Notes under the pieces: model-generated
What the model was told of the DNA's origin: nothing
Database searches by the model: none
What the model saw: the letters and a program-made list of their open reading frames with translations, nothing else
Program-made: the position numbers and the translations under genes
NCBI GenBank assembly: GCA_020638905.1
Contig: JACKHP010000032.1
Coordinates: 1 to 49,316 of the forward strand
Reading direction: 5' to 3'
Source of the DNA: Planctomycetota bacterium
GTDB lineage: Bacteria > Planctomycetota > B15-G4
Length of the DNA stretch: 49,316 nucleotides
Shown here: positions 9,353 through 16,465 of the stretch, one piece after another
Layout: every line of letters starts with the position of its first letter
Position numbering within the stretch: position 1 is the stretch's first letter

Positions 9353-9918
9353 GGCGCCCCCTCCGCCGGACGGGACGCCGAGGCCGCGGCACCGCCGGAC
9401 GGCTCGTCGCCCGGCGCGCGAGCCGACGTCCCGTCACGCGCCAGCTCGCCCGGCGGAAGACGTGGCGCGAGCCCGTCCGCCGACGACCCTCCCCACGCGC
9501 CCTGGACGAGGCGCCGGTGCGCGGTCTGCGTCACCTTGCCGTCGGCGTCGAAGAACACGAACAGGACCTCGGAGCGCGAGCGGCGGTCGATGTCGGCCAT
9601 GATCGGCAGCGCCGGTCCCGCGAAGAGCGCGGCGTTGAGCTGCACGATCTCCTCGTCGACCTGCAGCAGGCGGTACACGAACACGTCGCCGCGCCCCGGG
9701 GTCAGCACCTCGCCGGGCGGACCCAGGCAGGCCAGCACCGCCGGCTTGTCGGGCAGCGAGCGCGCCAGCTCGGCGCGCGGGATGGCCGCCGCCTGGCCGG
9801 CGTCGATCTTCGAGTCGGACCAGACGGCCGAGCTGCAGCCGCCGACGGACAGCGCCGCCGCGAGCGCCGCGCCGCGCGCGGCCCGCCGACGTCGTGCGCA
9901 GCTCGTCCGCGGGTTCAC
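9349..9918 (-). CDS. BamE/SmpA-like lipoprotein with C-terminal extension, array member 4
   Basis: 189 residues from the GTG at 9918, which overlaps the stop of the previous gene (GTGA). Lipobox SVGGC near residue 26. The conserved core is degenerate (RSLPDKPAVLACLGPPGEV) but keeps the LGPP turn, followed by VFVYRLL and the closing strand VLFVFFDADGKV. It differs from its neighbours by about 50 extra C-terminal residues rich in Gly, Ala, Pro and Ser (from about GGSSADG onward), probably disordered. The next gene starts inside its stop codon, so expression is coupled along the array. Confidence 0.78.
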   Translation of the reverse strand: MNPRTSCARRRRAARGAALAAALSVGGCSSAVWSDSKIDAGQAAAIPRAELARSLPDKPAVLACLGPPGEVLTPGRGDVFVYRLLQVDEEIVQLNAALFAGPALPIMADIDRRSRSEVLFVFFDADGKVTQTAHRRLVQGAWGGSSADGLAPRLPPGELARDGTSARAPGDEPSGGAAASASRPAEGAP

Positions 9919-10331
9919 TCGTCGTCCTCGCGGAACGAGACGTCGGTCACGCGGTCGTGTTCGTCGAAGACCACCATGAGCGTGCGCGCCGCGACCCGCG
10001 CGTTCGCCCAGGTGACGAGCACCGGGAAGAGCAGCAGCGTGCCCTCGAGGCGCACCTGCTGCCAGACGAGCACGTCGTCGTCGACGCGCCCGGCGGTGGA
10101 CGGCGGTGCGAACGCCGCCTCGTCGAGGAAGGCGTCGAAGATGCGCGTGCGGAACACGCCCGTGGGCGGCCCCAGGCGCTCGAGCACGTCGCGGCGCGTG
10201 GACGTCCCGATCTCGATGGCGGCCACGTCGTCGGCGCTGAAGTCGACGCCGTCGGTGTCGCTGAACGTGATGCATCCCGTGAGCAGCGCACACCCGGTCA
10301 GCACGGCGAGGATCGTCTGTGCGGACGTCAC
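9915..10331 (-). CDS. BamE/SmpA-like small lipoprotein, array member 3
   Basis: 138 residues from the GTG at 10331, overlapping the upstream stop by four bases. The signal peptide ends in ALLTGC, a good lipobox. The core is IGTSTRRDVLERLGPPTGVF, then a strand-rich middle with VWQQVRLEGTLLLF and the closing strand LMVVFDEHDRVTDVSF. Overall it aligns with the other four array members in the order lipobox, ES/TS-x-DVL-x-x-LGPP helix-turn, long-loop strand pair, and V-x-FDE-x-x-x-V final strand. The tail FREDDE is acidic. Function is inferred from the fold only. Confidence 0.8.
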   Translation of the reverse strand: MTSAQTILAVLTGCALLTGCITFSDTDGVDFSADDVAAIEIGTSTRRDVLERLGPPTGVFRTRIFDAFLDEAAFAPPSTAGRVDDDVLVWQQVRLEGTLLLFPVLVTWANARVAARTLMVVFDEHDRVTDVSFREDDE

Positions 10332-10822
10332 GGGTCGTCGTCGCCGACGGGCTCGCCGGCCACCCGGCCGTCGGCGTCCTCGGGATGCACGCGCGGACCG
10401 CTGTAGCCCATGTCGAGCACGACGCCGCGCTCGTCGAAGAAGACCACCAGCAGGTCGCTCTCGGTGTGCACGGCCATGCCGAGGTAGACCAGCAGCCACG
10501 TGCCGTCCATCGAGACGTCGTCGTGCTGCCAGGTGTAGACGCCCTGGGCGCGGTCGGCCGACTCGAGCACGCCCGAGAGGCGCAGGTCGTCGTCGAGCAG
10601 CGCCGTGGTGAGCTCGGGACGCTCGTACTCGTTGGGCGGACCGAGCGCGGCCAGCACCTCGGAGCGCGTCGTCTCGCCGGGGTGGATGCGCGCCACCGCG
10701 TCGGGGTCGATGCGTGGGCCCACGTGGCTGCGTCCGGCGATGTAGAGGCAGCCGGGCGCGCACAGCGCGAGGGCCAGCGCCGGGACGAGCGCGGCCGCGG
10801 CGACGGCACGCTCCGCGTTCAC
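10328..10822 (-). CDS. BamE/SmpA-like small lipoprotein, array member 2
   Basis: 164 residues from the GTG at 10822, again in a GTGA overlap. The signal peptide carries the lipobox CAPGC. The core PGETTRSEVLAALGPPNEYE is the closest match in the window to member 1 (PGESRRGEVLALLGPPDEY). A hydrophobic segment WLLVYLGMAVH precedes the final strand LLVVFFDERGVVLDMGY. About 20 acidic and Gly-rich residues follow. Membership in the array and lipid anchoring are clear from sequence; the partner or substrate is not. Confidence 0.8.
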   Translation of the reverse strand: MNAERAVAAAALVPALALALCAPGCLYIAGRSHVGPRIDPDAVARIHPGETTRSEVLAALGPPNEYERPELTTALLDDDLRLSGVLESADRAQGVYTWQHDDVSMDGTWLLVYLGMAVHTESDLLVVFFDERGVVLDMGYSGPRVHPEDADGRVAGEPVGDDDP

Positions 10823-11262
10823 GAGCCGGTCTCGCGCCGGACGGCCACGTGCTCGACGAAGCCGCGCTCGTCGAAGGTCACGAGCACCCGGTCGACGAGG
10901 TGCGTGGTCTTCCACCACGAGAAGAGCGTGAAGAACGGGACGATCGCGAACACGTCGTCGCGGCGGCGCTCGTGGCTGAAGGTGAACGCCCGCCGGGAGA
11001 TCACGTCGTGCTCCTCGGTGATGCGCAGCGCGGCCGGGTCGGCCGAGCGCGTGCGCTCGGTGGGACGCGGCATGACGTACTCGTCGGGCGGCCCGAGCAG
11101 CGCCAGCACCTCGCCGCGCCGGCTCTCGCCGGGACGCAGGCGCGCGAGCGTCGCGTCGTCGGCCACCGGACGCGAGTACGACTGCACGACCTGGATGCAA
11201 CCCGCCCCGCACGTCCCCACGGCGAGCAGCACGGCGATCGACGCTTGACGGCGGACGGACAT
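10819..11262 (-). CDS. BamE/SmpA-like small lipoprotein, array member 1 (operon start)
   Basis: 147 residues from an ATG, the only ATG start in the array, as expected for the first gene of the operon. Lipobox GAGC near residue 22. The core PGESRRGEVLALLGPPDEY is followed by a hydrophobic segment IVPFFTLFSWWKTTH and the final strand VLVTFDERGFVEHVAV. A candidate -10 box TATCAT lies about 31 bases upstream. The stop TGA shares bases with the GTG of member 2. The five genes have diverged strongly from each other outside the core, so the duplications are old. Confidence 0.82.
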   Translation of the reverse strand: MSVRRQASIAVLLAVGTCGAGCIQVVQSYSRPVADDATLARLRPGESRRGEVLALLGPPDEYVMPRPTERTRSADPAALRITEEHDVISRRAFTFSHERRRDDVFAIVPFFTLFSWWKTTHLVDRVLVTFDERGFVEHVAVRRETGS

Positions 11263-11292
11263 CGACGGCGCGGCTCCGGACGGGGCCGCCGC

Positions 11293-11298
11293 ATGATA
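11293..11298 (-). promoter_or_regulatory. candidate -10 box for the five-lipoprotein operon
   Basis: TATCAT, preceded by GGC, lies on the minus strand 30 bases before the ATG of array member 1, in the 110-base gap after the VWA gene. It matches the TANNNT pattern found before other operons here. No clear -35 is seen. Confidence 0.35.
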
Positions 11299-11372
11299 GC
11301 CGTCGACGAGCCGCGCACCAGCACACCGCTCGACGCGGTCCCGAGCGCGCCGTCGAGGCCGGACGTCGTCCG

Positions 11373-12836
11373 TCAGAACCCGTCGATGCTGAACTGCGTC
11401 TTGAGCACGCCGCCGAGCAGCGGCGGGTCGACCAGCCAGAGCTGGATGCCGCTGCTCGTCCCGTAGGTCTGCGAGCCCTGGCCGAGCACCACCTGCAGAC
11501 CGTTGCTGGCCTTGATGGGATCGTTCGGGAAGTCGAACGAGTTGCTCATGACGACCTGGAAGTAGACCGAGAGCCCGTCGTAGATCGGGCGGTTCGGGAT
11601 CTTGAACACCGGGATGCTGTCGAGCAGCACCGGGAAGGTGCACAGCGGATGCGTGTACAGCAGGTCGGCCGACGTGCCGCCCGGCAGCCCGAGCGAGGTC
11701 GGCTCGACGCCCAGGTACATGAGGCACATCGACGTGTCGCACAGGGGCTGGTTCACGGTCACGGCCTTGGTGGCCGCCACCTGTCCGTTGAGCAGCACCT
11801 GCAGCTCGCCCTGGAACGTGTGCTGGTTCTCGGAGCAGCCCGTGTCGGCGCTCAGCGAGATCGTGAACGTGACGCAGACCTCCTCGGTGGACGACTGCGG
11901 CAGGTCGACCTCGTAGAGCGGCGGCTGGATGTCCGAGACGAACACGTCGATGTCGCCGTCCGCCACCACCTTGACCTCGACCTGGTTCAGGATCATCTCG
12001 ATCGTGGTCAGGATCTCGTTCGTGATCTGCGCCGGGTCGGTGATGTCCGACGAGAGACCGGCGGTGGCGGCCGCGATGCGGTCGGCCTGCCCGGGCGTGC
12101 CGTCCTGTGCGCAGAGCAGCACGGTGTAGTCCTCGGCGCTCAGCAGCGGGTCGTCGTTGAGCGCCTGGACGTAGCCGGTGGGCACGCCGATCATGACCAC
12201 GGTGGTCCCGCCGAACGGTCCGGCGTCGATCAGCTCGGCGGTCACCGACGACTCGGTGAGCGTGACGCCCGGCTCGCCCACGAAGGCCATGAAGGTGTCG
12301 CAGATCGGGTCGTGCGCGGGCGAGTCGCCGAACAGCACGACGATGCGCTTCGACCCGGGACGCCACCCGATCGACGGCTCGTTCACGAGCCGGTGCAGCG
12401 CGTAGAGCTGGCCCTCCGAGCCGTCACCGCCGCCGCCCGCGGTCCACGTGTCGATGGCGCCGACGAGCGCCTGCTCGTCGCTCGAGATCGGCTGCTGGTG
12501 CTCGAACGGCGGGTCGTCGAACGGGAAGTCGCGGTAGCGTCCGACGCCGACCTGCACGTCGACCTGTCCGTTGTTCAGGAGCGTCGAGACCAGCGCCTGG
12601 GCGTCGGCGGCGATCTGGTCGAGCACCGGCTGCATGCTCGTGGTCGTGTCGGCGAGCAGGTAGATGTCGGCCTTGTCGACCGACTGGCCGGGGATGCAGA
12701 CCTCGATCGAGACCTGGGCGAACTCGCCCGGATCGAGCGAGAGGACGCACTCGCTGGGGTCGATGTGCACCTTCTGGGCCGCGGCGGCGGACGAGAGCGC
12801 CACGAGCGTGGCCGCGACGAACGGACGGATGGACAT
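11373..12836 (-). CDS. secreted VWA (integrin I-like) domain protein
   Basis: 487 residues with a clear signal peptide (cleavage near SSAAAAQ). Residues ~50-280 form a von Willebrand factor A fold: the strand IYLLADTTTSM contains the metal-adhesion (MIDAS) motif in the form D-T-T-T-S, and VGVGRYRDFP, GGDGSEGQLYAL and RIVVLFGDSPAHD follow as in integrin-beta/VWA proteins. The C-terminal half is beta-rich with paired cysteines. Its last ~110 residues (from LGVEPTSLGLPGG) describe a module often seen at the end of planctomycete secreted proteins. GGAG lies 10 bases before the ATG. Likely an extracellular metal-dependent binding protein; its ligand is unknown. Confidence 0.85.
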   Translation of the reverse strand: MSIRPFVAATLVALSSAAAAQKVHIDPSECVLSLDPGEFAQVSIEVCIPGQSVDKADIYLLADTTTSMQPVLDQIAADAQALVSTLLNNGQVDVQVGVGRYRDFPFDDPPFEHQQPISSDEQALVGAIDTWTAGGGGDGSEGQLYALHRLVNEPSIGWRPGSKRIVVLFGDSPAHDPICDTFMAFVGEPGVTLTESSVTAELIDAGPFGGTTVVMIGVPTGYVQALNDDPLLSAEDYTVLLCAQDGTPGQADRIAAATAGLSSDITDPAQITNEILTTIEMILNQVEVKVVADGDIDVFVSDIQPPLYEVDLPQSSTEEVCVTFTISLSADTGCSENQHTFQGELQVLLNGQVAATKAVTVNQPLCDTSMCLMYLGVEPTSLGLPGGTSADLLYTHPLCTFPVLLDSIPVFKIPNRPIYDGLSVYFQVVMSNSFDFPNDPIKASNGLQVVLGQGSQTYGTSSGIQLWLVDPPLLGGVLKTQFSIDGF

Positions 12837-12913
12837 GGGGTGCCGACTCCAGGGGCCCGGGCCGCGGGGATCGCGGCTCCGACGACCCGACCTCCCGACA
12901 TGCGCTGGCCCGG

Positions 12914-12942
12914 AATTTGGGGGCCATGGACCGATCCGTCAA
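12914..12942 (-). promoter_or_regulatory. candidate sigma70-type promoter for the VWA gene
   Basis: On the minus strand TTGACG (12937-12942) is followed after 17 bases by CAAATT (12914-12919). The -35 is five of six to consensus and the -10 is weak. It would give a leader of about 70 bases before the ATG at 12836. Confidence 0.35.
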
Positions 12943-13079
12943 GGCATAGATTCACAGGCATATGATGTCGGAAGCGATCGGGAGGCTTCGCGCAGAGGGC
13001 CTCGCGCGGCGCCCCGCCGGCTCGGGACGGCCCGCCGTAGCCGCCGCCGCAGAGGCTGGCCCGGGACGGCGGCGTGGGC

Positions 13080-13085
13080 TACGGT
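13080..13085 (+). promoter_or_regulatory. candidate -10 box for the 13115 gene
   Basis: GGC-TACGGT-CGG fits the recurrent TANNNT element and ends 29 bases before the ATG at 13115. This supports that start over the in-frame ATG at 12962. Confidence 0.35.
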
Positions 13086-13114
13086 CGGCGTCCGATCCCG
13101 TCGATCCCGAGGTC

Positions 13115-14635
13115 ATGACCGAGCCCTGCGCCCCACCCGCCGAACCGATCGTGCCCGGCCCGCGGCGCACCGCCCGCGGTGCCGGCGACGCGGTCAACCC
13201 GTGGACGCGACGCCGCCTCGGCCGCGCGCTGCTCGCGGTGCTGCTGCTGGGCGCGGCGGGGCTCGTCCCGTCCTGCGGCGACTCGGGTCGTCCGCCGAAC
13301 GTGGTCTTCGTGCTGCTCGACACGTTGCGGCGCGACCACATGTCGGCCTACGGCTACGCCTGGCCCACCACGCCACGGCTCGACGAGCTGGCCGCGCGCG
13401 GGGCGCTGTTCACCGACTGCACGTCCCAGGCCAGCTGGACCATGCCGTCGATGATCTCGATCATGACCGGCCGTCCGATCTTCACGACGATCTACAAGAT
13501 CCCCGACGAGTGCACGCTGCTGGCCGAGCACTTCCACGACGGGGGCTGGCGCACGGGCGCCTTCGTGGCGAACTCGCTCGTCTCGTCCGAGGCCGGATTC
13601 GCGCGCGGCATCGAGCAGTTCGAGATCCGCGAGAAGATGACCAGGCAGTGGACGGCGGGCCAGGTGGTCGACCGCGCGCTGGCCTTCGTCGACGCAGGCG
13701 GCGACGACGACGAACGTCCGTTCTTCGCCTGGCTGCACTTCCTCGACACGCACGACCCGTACGCGCCGCCCACGGTGCCGTGGCAGCGCACGCCGGACGA
13801 GCTCTTCGACGAGGGCGAGCAAGCGGTCATCGACCAGGCGCTGGCCGACGCACCCGACGCCGAACGTCCCGGCCTGTCCTACGAGCGCGACGCCCTGGCA
13901 CGCGAGGTCGACCGCTACGACGGCGAGCTCGCCTACCTCGACGCCCAGCTCGGACGCCTGTTCGACGAGCTCGCGCGCCGCGGTCTGCTCGAGGACACCT
14001 ACGTCGTCGTGGTCGCCGACCACGGCGAGACGCTGTTCCGGCGCCGCGAGCACCCCGACCGGGTGGCCGAGCTGCGCGCGTACAAGACCAAGGCCAAGGA
14101 GCCGATGCGGCTCTGGGACTACGTCAAGAAGGACCACGATCGCTACGTCTACGACGAACTCGTGCGCACGCCGTTCCTGCTCGCCGGTCCGGGCGTGCTG
14201 CCGGGACAGCGCGTCGACGCGCTCGTGAGCAACCTCGACGTGGGGCCCACGCTGCTCGGCCTGTGCGGCCTGCCGCAGCCCGTCGACGCCGCCGGACGGG
14301 ACCTGTCGGGTCCGCTCACGCGCGGCGACGCGGTGCCGCCCGCGCGCTGGGTCACCAGCTTCTGCGACAGCGTGCTGGGCGCGCGCCTGCCCGACGGACG
14401 CAAGCTCGTGCTGCCGGCCGAGACGATGCAGCAGCGCTACGGCTTCGAGCCGCGCGTGTACGACCTGCGCGTCGATCCGCGCGAGCTGCATCCCAGGCCG
14501 CCGGACGCGGAGGCCGAACTGGGCCTCGAGCGCCTGCGCCAGGAGGCCGAGCTCGACCCCTTCAAGCGCTACGACGCCGACGGCGTCGACGCGGAGACGC
14601 TCGCCAAGCTGCGCGAGCTCGGCTACGTGCGCTGA
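13115..14635 (+). CDS. alkaline-phosphatase/sulfatase-superfamily lipoprotein
   Basis: 506 residues from the ATG at 13115; an in-frame ATG at 12962 would add 51 low-complexity residues without a signal. The N-terminus is a basic region and hydrophobic core ending in VPSC, a lipobox-like site. Sulfatase-fold motifs follow: VFVLLDTLRRDHMSAYG near residue 66, SWTMPSMISIMTG near 108, HFLDTHDPYAPP near 210 and VADHGETLFRRREH near 301. As in the 3165 gene, the nucleophile position holds Thr (T-M-P-S), so phosphate-ester or phosphonate chemistry is more likely than sulfate-ester chemistry. The C-terminus (VYDLRVDPRELH, LRELGYV) is the usual end of this sulfatase group. No TPRs. Substrate unknown. 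Confidence 0.85.
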   Translation: MTEPCAPPAEPIVPGPRRTARGAGDAVNPWTRRRLGRALLAVLLLGAAGLVPSCGDSGRPPNVVFVLLDTLRRDHMSAYGYAWPTTPRLDELAARGALFTDCTSQASWTMPSMISIMTGRPIFTTIYKIPDECTLLAEHFHDGGWRTGAFVANSLVSSEAGFARGIEQFEIREKMTRQWTAGQVVDRALAFVDAGGDDDERPFFAWLHFLDTHDPYAPPTVPWQRTPDELFDEGEQAVIDQALADAPDAERPGLSYERDALAREVDRYDGELAYLDAQLGRLFDELARRGLLEDTYVVVVADHGETLFRRREHPDRVAELRAYKTKAKEPMRLWDYVKKDHDRYVYDELVRTPFLLAGPGVLPGQRVDALVSNLDVGPTLLGLCGLPQPVDAAGRDLSGPLTRGDAVPPARWVTSFCDSVLGARLPDGRKLVLPAETMQQRYGFEPRVYDLRVDPRELHPRPPDAEAELGLERLRQEAELDPFKRYDADGVDAETLAKLRELGYVR

Positions 14636-14654
14636 CGCCCGCCCGGGGCGGCGC

Positions 14655-15230
14655 TCAGTGTCCGCCGGGGACCGGCTGCGCCGTGAGCCGCGTGAAGCCC
14701 GCGTCGTCGACCAGCGCCTGGCGGAAGGTCGCGTGACAGCCGGTGCACCTCTGCAGCGTCGCGCCGAGCTCGTGCAGCACGGCCGGCAGGTCGTGCCGAC
14801 GCGCGGCCTCGGCCACCACGTCGGCCGAGGCGTGGAAGGCCAGCGCCTGCTCGGTGAACCCGGGCGCGCCCGCCCCCATGTGCGTGCACATCGCGGTCAT
14901 GGCGTCCGACGAACCCATGCGCGTCGCGGAGGCCTCGATGGTCGCGTAGTCGTCCCGCGCGGCGGCCAGCACGATCTCCTGCACCGCCACGAGGTGGTCG
15001 CGCATGTTGCGCTTCTGGTGATCGGCCATGTGCGCCACGAGCGGCACGGGGACGCGTCCGTCGAGGCGGTCGAGCGCGTCCTGCGGCGACTCGGGCGCGG
15101 TCGTGGACGAGGCCGGCTCGTCGTGCCCACCGGGCGCACCGCAGGCGGCCGCCGCGAGCACGAGGCACGCGCCGAGCAGGCTCGCCTCCGCGCGCCGACG
15201 CGCGCGCCGTCGGAGCGGCGCGGCGGTCAC
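14655..15230 (-). CDS. c'-type cytochrome lipoprotein
   Basis: 191 residues from a GTG overlapping the upstream stop (GTGA). A signal peptide ends in LAAAAC, suggesting lipidation. The mature part is helical with a single heme-attachment motif CTGCH near the C-terminus followed by ATFRQ, the layout of cytochrome c' (four-helix bundle with C-terminal CxxCH). Met/His-rich helices (HMADHQKRNMRDHL, MCTHMGAG) may supply contacts to the heme. It is the last gene of a three-gene operon after the GCS2-CBS ligase and AstE-like genes, an odd pairing of electron transfer or gas binding with amide chemistry. It converges on the 13115 gene with 19 bases between stops. Confidence 0.78.
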   Translation of the reverse strand: MTAAPLRRRARRRAEASLLGACLVLAAAACGAPGGHDEPASSTTAPESPQDALDRLDGRVPVPLVAHMADHQKRNMRDHLVAVQEIVLAAARDDYATIEASATRMGSSDAMTAMCTHMGAGAPGFTEQALAFHASADVVAEAARRHDLPAVLHELGATLQRCTGCHATFRQALVDDAGFTRLTAQPVPGGH

Positions 15231-16465
15231 GGGCCGTCCTCGTCGTCGACCTCTCCGGGGCGCGCGGCGGTGCGTCCCAGGAAGCCCGGACGACGACGGC
15301 CGAACACGACCCACACGCCCTCGCGCCGCATGCGGCGGTAGCCGAACAGGAAGAACAGGTCGCGCGTGAAGCCCTCGCTCACCGAGGCCGGCACGAGCCA
15401 GCGGTCGGCCTCGCCGAAGTGCGGCCGCACGCCGGGGATCAGGTCGAGCAGGAACTCGAGCCGCAACGTGCGCAGCAGCGACGAGACACGCAGCTTCGTG
15501 AGGCTCAGCGGGCGGCCGAGGAAGAAGCCGTCCTCGCCCTGGGCCTGGTAGAGCGGCATGAGCATGACCGCGTCGCGGGGCGTCCGGATCGGGCCGTTCT
15601 TGTCGTGCGCCAGACGCGTCCCGGCCTTCACCGGCTGGAAGCTCCAGAAGCCCGGGTCCATCACGAAGCCGTCCTCGGGGGCCACCGGATGGCGGTAGGT
15701 GATCTCGAGCAGGCGCGGCTGTCCCTCGGCCGATCCTTCGAGTCGCGCGCGGTGCTCGGTGTAGCGCGGCACCTCGCCGGCGGCGAGGTTGCCCGAGGCG
15801 ACCAGCGCCAGCCAGATGGCCGAGACGTGGTTCTGCAGCGTGGCCGGCGCGTCGTGCTTGCCGCCCTCGATCGCGAAGGCCGTGTGACCGCGCTCGGTGA
15901 GGTAGCCCATGACCGTGCCGTCGATGGCCTCCTCGAGCCCGAGGATGATGGGCAGCGGCAGCGCGAGCGCCACGCGCCGGTTGCGCAGAGTGTCGGCCAT
16001 GCACATGAAGGGCGCGGAGACGCCCGACGTGCTGTGCAGGTCTAGGAACACCGCCGGACCGTCCGTGCTGCGGTCGATCTCCTCGAAGAACGCCGCGAGC
16101 TCGCGCTGCTGGCGGTCCTCGGCGCCGTCGAGCGCGGGATCGGCCGCCAGCAGGCGACCCAGGTCGGACTCGAACCACCTGCGGTTCAGGTCGCGGTCGA
16201 CGAAGCGCCGGTCGCCGCCGAGCGCCGCGAGGTTGCCGGCCACCCCCACCAGGCGTCCGCGCAACGGCAGCTCGAGCCGGCGCAGCTCGTCGAGCACGAC
16301 GCGCGCGGCCTCCACGCCCGCCGGCTCGTTGCCGTGGATGCCGCCGAAGATCACGAACGTCGGACCCGGACGCGCCGCGTCGTACGTCCCCAGGATGCGG
16401 TCACCGAAGCGGGCGGGAGCGTGACTCGACACGAAGGCGGCCAGGCGCGAGAGCGGAGGGGTCAT
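15227..16465 (-). CDS. succinylglutamate desuccinylase/aspartoacylase-like zinc hydrolase
   Basis: 412 residues from an ATG whose first bases overlap the stop of the preceding gene (ATGA). The M14-type AstE/AspA signature is complete in its first half: GGIHGNEPAG (zinc ligands His ~44, Glu ~47), DLNRRW (substrate-binding Arg) and FLDLHST (third zinc ligand). AFAIEGGKHD probably holds the general-base Glu. Such enzymes remove an acyl group from an amino-acid amide. The C-terminal ~130 residues (from about QPVKAGTRLAHD) extend beyond the catalytic fold. Gene order directly behind a gamma-glutamyl-ligase-type enzyme suggests the pair makes and breaks one amide-linked compound. The exact substrate is not readable. 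Confidence 0.85.
   Translation of the reverse strand: MTPPLSRLAAFVSSHAPARFGDRILGTYDAARPGPTFVIFGGIHGNEPAGVEAARVVLDELRRLELPLRGRLVGVAGNLAALGGDRRFVDRDLNRRWFESDLGRLLAADPALDGAEDRQQRELAAFFEEIDRSTDGPAVFLDLHSTSGVSAPFMCMADTLRNRRVALALPLPIILGLEEAIDGTVMGYLTERGHTAFAIEGGKHDAPATLQNHVSAIWLALVASGNLAAGEVPRYTEHRARLEGSAEGQPRLLEITYRHPVAPEDGFVMDPGFWSFQPVKAGTRLAHDKNGPIRTPRDAVMLMPLYQAQGEDGFFLGRPLSLTKLRVSSLLRTLRLEFLLDLIPGVRPHFGEADRWLVPASVSEGFTRDLFFLFGYRRMRREGVWVVFGRRRPGFLGRTAARPGEVDDEDGP

Noticed and set aside
2733..9437. Very long minus-strand open frame (over 2000 codons)
   Set aside because: It crosses genes on both strands and its product is dominated by Arg, Ala and Gly, as expected for a shadow frame in very G+C-rich DNA. 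Real genes in other frames carry clear domain motifs.
12962..13114. Earlier ATG for the 13115 lipoprotein
   Set aside because: It would place 51 low-complexity residues before the signal peptide, and the -10-like box at 13080 lies downstream of it.
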